Below, piece after piece: positions 63,453-64,000 of a stretch of DNA of 64,000 nucleotides. A model generated the notes under the pieces. That model was not told where the DNA came from and made no database searches. It saw nothing but the letters and a program-made list of their open reading frames with translations. How positions within the stretch are numbered: the stretch's first letter is position 1; each line of letters begins with the position of its first letter. Location: NCBI GenBank assembly GCA_029593465.1, contig JAKTNK010000006.1, positions 1 to 64,000 on the forward strand, written 5' to 3'. This DNA is from Streptococcus suis. Lineage in GTDB: Bacteria; Bacillota; Bacilli; Lactobacillales; Streptococcaceae. A program made the translations under genes and the position numbers.

Positions 63453-64000
63453 ATGATAACCTCAATTGTTTTTGATGTTGATGATACCATTTATGATCAA
63501 CAGGCTCCCTATCGCCTAGCGATGGAAAAATGCTTTGCTGACTTTGATATGAGCCAAATCAACCAAGCTTATATTCGATTTAGGCACTATTCTGATATTG
63601 GTTTTCCGCGTGTGATGGCGGGTGAATGGACGACTGAGTATTTTCGCTTTTGGCGTTGTAGGGAGACTCTCCTCGAATTTGGCTACCGTGGGATTACTGA
63701 GGCGGAAGGAGAGCACTTTCAAGAGGTTTACGAGCATGAGTTGGACAATATCACCATGCTGGATGAAATGCGCATGACGCTTGATTTTTTAAAGTCAAAA
63801 AATGTTCCTATCGGTATTATCACAAATGGGCCGACAGAGCATCAGCTCAAAAAAGTCAAAAAGCTGGGCTTGTATGATTACGTGGAGCCCAAACGAGTGA
63901 TTGTCAGTCAGGCGACCGGCTTTCAAAAACCTGAGAAGGAAATTTTTAATTTAGCTGCAGAACAATTTGACATGAGTCCGGCAACAACACTCTATGTGGG
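63453..64000 (+). CDS. HAD-family hydrolase, 3' end beyond the window
   Basis: The first 182 codons of a haloacid-dehalogenase phosphatase. Motif I is FDVDDTIYD (nucleophile Asp), motif II the Thr in IITNG, motif III the Lys in FQKPEKEIF; the motif IV Asp would follow soon after the edge. Layout with a C1 helical cap resembles YjjG-type nucleotidases. It is divergent from lysS. Confidence 0.9.
   Translation, partial: MITSIVFDVDDTIYDQQAPYRLAMEKCFADFDMSQINQAYIRFRHYSDIGFPRVMAGEWTTEYFRFWRCRETLLEFGYRGITEAEGEHFQEVYEHELDNITMLDEMRMTLDFLKSKNVPIGIITNGPTEHQLKKVKKLGLYDYVEPKRVIVSQATGFQKPEKEIFNLAAEQFDMSPATTLYV

Overview
The window is about 64 kb of a low-GC Firmicute chromosome, almost certainly a pyogenic-group Streptococcus (relatives of S. 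pyogenes, S. dysgalactiae, S. canis). The evidence is the adjacent blocks mutM-coaE-rpmG-secG-rnr-smpB, pepQ<->ccpA followed by two glycolipid glycosyltransferases, thrS, holA-sodA, coiA-pepF-methyltransferase-prsA-alaS and lysS, together with SodA and CcpA proteins of streptococcal type. No species is assigned. No rRNA, tRNA, CRISPR array or prophage was seen.

Region 1 (1-3955) is a quorum-sensing-type bacteriocin island. It has three double-glycine leader peptides, small membrane (immunity-like) proteins, a cell-wall-anchored (LPXTG) thioredoxin-like protein and a CAAX-type membrane protease. Two promoters share one architecture: two 11-bp half-sites 21 bp apart, then a -10 box exactly 30 bp after the second half-site. 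This is the layout expected for a LytTR response regulator of the BlpR/ComE/SilA kind. Region 2 (3966-5112) is an IS200-type element (tnpA only, with a structured 3' segment) next to a 5'-truncated NUDIX gene.

Region 3 (5300-12565) is housekeeping: DNA repair, CoA synthesis, a HerA-like ATPase, L33, SecG, RNase R and SmpB. Region 4 (12630-20852) is a beta-glucoside PTS operon (decayed GH4 enzyme, GH1 6-phospho-beta-glucosidase, MupG/DUF871 protein, PRD regulator, EIIB, EIIA, DUF3284, EIIC, small membrane protein). Region 5 (21038-26708) is a sucrose/fructo-oligosaccharide ABC operon like the pneumococcal sus system: LacI repressor, binding protein, two permeases and a GH32 enzyme, with a promoter that carries a cre site and two operators.

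Region 6 (26761-31248) holds glyoxalase I, a nitroreductase with an amber stop, a ClC antiporter, an orphan secreted C39-like protease and a decayed gene. Region 7 (31249-36363) is pepQ<->ccpA and the lafB/lafA glycolipid pair. Region 8 (36387-41761) has two stress/electrophile operons in tandem. The first (Old Yellow Enzyme, ArsR, DJ-1/PfpI) carries two single-base frameshifts; the second (NAD-binding protein, MarR, HchA-like, SDR) is intact. Each has a promoter with a palindrome near or just after the start site.

Region 9 (41788-64000) has T-box-thrS, the dihydroxyacetone kinase operon dhaKLM, a DUF3114 protein, holA, sodA, a beta-lactamase-fold protein, queA, nagB with two NagR-like operators, coiA (near-consensus competence box)-pepF, an O-methyltransferase, prsA, T-box-alaS, small proteins, lysS and the start of a HAD hydrolase. 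At least seven gene remnants lie among the intact genes, mostly accessory sugar, redox and transport functions. Two to three genes (the methyltransferase, holA, perhaps lafB) have a -10 box 7 nt before the start codon and no ribosome binding site, which suggests leaderless mRNAs.
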